Assembly (NCBI GenBank): GCA_947628795.1
Contig: CANRBF010000002.1
Span: 62,001 to 126,000 of the forward strand
Source: an uncultured Monoglobus sp.
GTDB taxonomy: Bacteria; Bacillota; Clostridia; Monoglobales; Monoglobaceae
Direction: 5' to 3'
Length of the DNA stretch: 64,000 nt
Both the position numbers and the translations under genes were made by a program. Below the pieces are notes generated by a model, which saw nothing but the letters and a program-made list of their open reading frames with translations, had not been told where the DNA came from and made no database searches. This document shows positions 62,054 through 64,000 of the stretch, piece by piece. The first letter of the stretch is position 1. Every line of letters begins with the position of its first letter.

Positions 62054-63649
62054 TTGAATATCAACAGCCGCCTCGGCGGCAGAGAAGAAAAAAACATTGA
62101 GATCTTTGACTCAACATTAAGAGACGGAGCCCAAGGTGAGGGCATATCGTTTTCGATCGAGGATAAGCTTAATATAGTTAAAGCTCTCGACTATGTGGGA
62201 GCGGATTACATAGAGGCCGGGAATCCCGGCTCAAACCCGAAAGACCTTGAATTTTTTGAAACGATAGACCGCGCCAAAATGCGGCACGCGCGCCTGGTAG
62301 CTTTCGGCTCTACATGCAGAAAAGAGATCATGCCCGAAAATGATGATAACTGCAAATCGCTGCTTACCGCGAATACCGATGTTATAGCTATCTTCGGTAA
62401 GTCATGGGATCTGCATGTGACGGATATTATTAAGACGTCGCTTTCCGAGAATCTTCGAATGATCCACGACACGGTCAAATTTTTCAAGGCTCACAAAAAA
62501 GAGGTAATATTTGACGCCGAGCATTATTTTGACGGATTCAAACGCAATCCCGAATACGCAAAATCGGCGCTAAAGGCCGCGATCGACGCGGGCGCCGACA
62601 GAATTGTTTTATGTGAAACCAACGGCGGCTGCCTTCCCGACGAGGTCGAGCGGATAACCGCGGCAACCTGCGCGGAGTTTCCCGATACAGTGATCGGAAT
62701 ACACTGTCACAATGACAGCGGATGCGCCGCTGCAAACTCGCTGGCTGCTGTAAAGGCGGGTGCGCGGCATGTCCAGGGCACATATCTGGGCTACGGAGAA
62801 AGATGCGGAAACGCGAATTTATCCACCGTGATACCGAATCTTCAAATAAAGCAGGCTTACCGCTGCGTGCCCGAAAAAAATCTTGAGCGTTTCACAAGGA
62901 CCGCCAGATGGATATCCGAGATCGCGAATTTATCACTGTTTAAAGGCATGCCTTATGTGGGCGGCTCGGCGTTTTCACACAAAGCGGGAATGCACATTGA
63001 CGCTGTGGCTAAAGAGTCGGCGTCGTTTGAGCACATTGCTCCCGAGAGCATAGGCAACGAGCGCAGATTTTTGATGAGCGAGGTCGCGGGTCGTGGAACG
63101 GTGCTGAAAAAAATCAGCAAAATAGCTCCCGAGCTTACCAAGGACTCCCCCGAGATCGCCGAGATCTGCGCGAGAGTTAAACAGCTTGAATATGAGGGTT
63201 ATTCGTTTGAAGCGGCGGAAGCCAGCTTTGAACTGTTAGTCAAAGACGTTTTAAAGCAAAAGAAAAACTATTTCACGCTCAACTATTTTAAAACAATAGT
63301 CGAGCCCGAGGAAAACGATTTCAGCGCCTCCGCGATAATTAAGATCACGGTAGGCGATAAAACCGAAATAACCGCCGCCGAGGGAAACGGCCCGGTTCAC
63401 GCTTTGGATAATGCGCTTCGGCGCGTGCTTGAGGGATTCTATCCCGAGCTCAGCGACGTGCATCTGACCGACTACAAGGTAAGAGTTCTCGAGCCCCAGC
63501 AGGCGACCGGCGCCAAGGTACGCGTTCTGATCGAAAGCAGAGACGAGACCGGCAGCTGGACGACTGTCGGCGTTTCGGAGGACGTTATCGCGGCCTCGTG
63601 GATCGCATTGGTTGAATCGGTTGAATATAAATTAATGAAGGAGGAATAA
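62054..63649 (+). CDS. cimA: (R)-citramalate synthase
   Basis: Condenses pyruvate with acetyl-CoA to citramalate, the first step of the threonine-independent isoleucine route. 531 residues: DRE-TIM barrel [20 protein letters not shown], metal-site [16 protein letters not shown], linker domain, and a LeuA-type allosteric C-terminal domain (about 395-525). The N-terminal barrel resembles CimA (LeuA2) rather than classical LeuA, but substrate choice is not certain. TTG start 62054 with GAGGTG upstream. leuC follows 4 bases later. Confidence 0.88.
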   Translation: MNINSRLGGREEKNIEIFDSTLRDGAQGEGISFSIEDKLNIVKALDYVGADYIEAGNPGSNPKDLEFFETIDRAKMRHARLVAFGSTCRKEIMPENDDNCKSLLTANTDVIAIFGKSWDLHVTDIIKTSLSENLRMIHDTVKFFKAHKKEVIFDAEHYFDGFKRNPEYAKSALKAAIDAGADRIVLCETNGGCLPDEVERITAATCAEFPDTVIGIHCHNDSGCAAANSLAAVKAGARHVQGTYLGYGERCGNANLSTVIPNLQIKQAYRCVPEKNLERFTRTARWISEIANLSLFKGMPYVGGSAFSHKAGMHIDAVAKESASFEHIAPESIGNERRFLMSEVAGRGTVLKKISKIAPELTKDSPEIAEICARVKQLEYEGYSFEAAEASFELLVKDVLKQKKNYFTLNYFKTIVEPEENDFSASAIIKITVGDKTEITAAEGNGPVHALDNALRRVLEGFYPELSDVHLTDYKVRVLEPQQATGAKVRVLIESRDETGSWTTVGVSEDVIAASWIALVESVEYKLMKEE

Positions 63650-63653
63650 GAAT

Positions 63654-64000
63654 ATGGGCATGACAATGACACAAAAGATCCTGGCTGACCACGCGGGACT
63701 TGAAAGCGTTAAAGCAGGACAGCTTATCAAAGCAAAGCTTGACATGGTTTTGGGAAACGATGTTACCACGCCCGTTGCCATTAAAGAATTTAAGGCGGCG
63801 GGTTTTGACAAGGTTTTTGACAAAGACAAGGTTTCGATCGTGCTTGACCATTTCACGCCCAACAAGGATATAAAGTCGGCTGAGCACTGTAAGATGTGCC
63901 GCGAATTTGCAGGCGTTAAAGACGTCACAAATTTTTACGATGTGGGCGAGATGGGAGTTGAGCACGCTCTGCTTCCCGAAAAAGGTCTTGTGGCTCCCGG
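63654..64000 (+). CDS. leuC: 3-isopropylmalate/citramalate dehydratase large subunit, 3'-truncated by window edge
   Basis: The first 115 or so residues are present: [38 protein letters not shown] and [16 protein letters not shown]. This is the aconitase-type LeuC N-terminus; the cluster cysteines lie beyond the edge. ATG 63654 follows AAGGAGG by about 10 bases. Next to cimA, it probably isomerises citramalate as well as isopropylmalate. The frame is open to the window end. Confidence 0.93.
   Translation, partial: MGMTMTQKILADHAGLESVKAGQLIKAKLDMVLGNDVTTPVAIKEFKAAGFDKVFDKDKVSIVLDHFTPNKDIKSAEHCKMCREFAGVKDVTNFYDVGEMGVEHALLPEKGLVAP

Noticed and set aside
1-64000. CRISPR arrays, tRNA or rRNA genes, prophage or complete insertion sequences
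   Set aside because: No regular spaced repeats, cloverleaf-like sequences, phage structural genes or transposase genes were seen.

Overview
The window looks like a chromosomal segment of a Gram-positive member of the Clostridia (low to moderate G+C, probably anaerobic). This is inferred from gene content and order, not from a database search. The evidence is a conserved Firmicutes order fmt - YugP-type peptidase - rsmB - rlmN - PP2C phosphatase - PASTA kinase - rsgA - rpe - thiN, the block rplS-lepB-rbgA-rnhB-yraN, the smc-ftsY pair, a YtxC-like sporulation protein, strong AGGAGG ribosome sites with frequent TTG/GTG starts, and many TTGACA-N17-TATAAT promoters. No finer taxonomic placement is justified. 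I saw no rRNA, tRNA or CRISPR array.

Layout. 1-9.3 kb: tightly packed plus-strand translation/signalling operon (fmt cut by the left edge, then RNA methylases, the PP2C/PASTA-kinase pair, RsgA, Rpe, ThiN and a lipoprotein). 9.3-12.5 kb: minus-strand genes (YtxC-like, GME-fold protein, M20 amidohydrolase, RNase M5) plus a 45-residue Cys-rich protein. 12.6-18.7 kb: an RlmD-family methylase, a worn region of broken gene ends (a LysR remnant, flavodoxin remnants and two unassigned minus-strand tails) around an intact aldo/keto reductase and flavodoxin lipoprotein, then adenine deaminase.

18.9-27.4 kb is the accessory highlight: six closely spaced co-directional genes. They encode two dynamin-like GTPases, a small tail-anchored protein, a 1060-residue HerA/DUF87-type ATPase with a Ser/Thr-rich insert, a GH-E family nuclease and a SUFU-type immunity protein. 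I read this as a candidate membrane-linked toxin or defence system. It is visibly more A+T rich than its flanks and ends just before the proB promoter.

27.5-46 kb: proB, a GH26-like cell-surface hydrolase, then a long run of minus-strand housekeeping genes (tmcAL, proC, purB, an aminotransferase, yraN, rnhB, rbgA, lepB with a very long N-terminal extension, rplS, ftsY, smc, and a ClpE-like ATPase). 46-53 kb: a MocR-like regulator that has lost its PLP lysine, an Hpt protein with an HD-GYP response regulator, a DUF4867 protein, a zinc-ribbon membrane protein, uppP, and a minus-strand LytTR/GHKL two-component pair. 53.2-53.9 kb: a HicAB toxin-antitoxin module with a clear operator. 54-64 kb: argG-argH-transaldolase-like aldolase, a split chromate transporter pair, and a branched-chain amino acid cluster ilvB-ilvN-ilvC-cimA-leuC (leuC cut by the right edge), which suggests isoleucine synthesis from pyruvate through citramalate.
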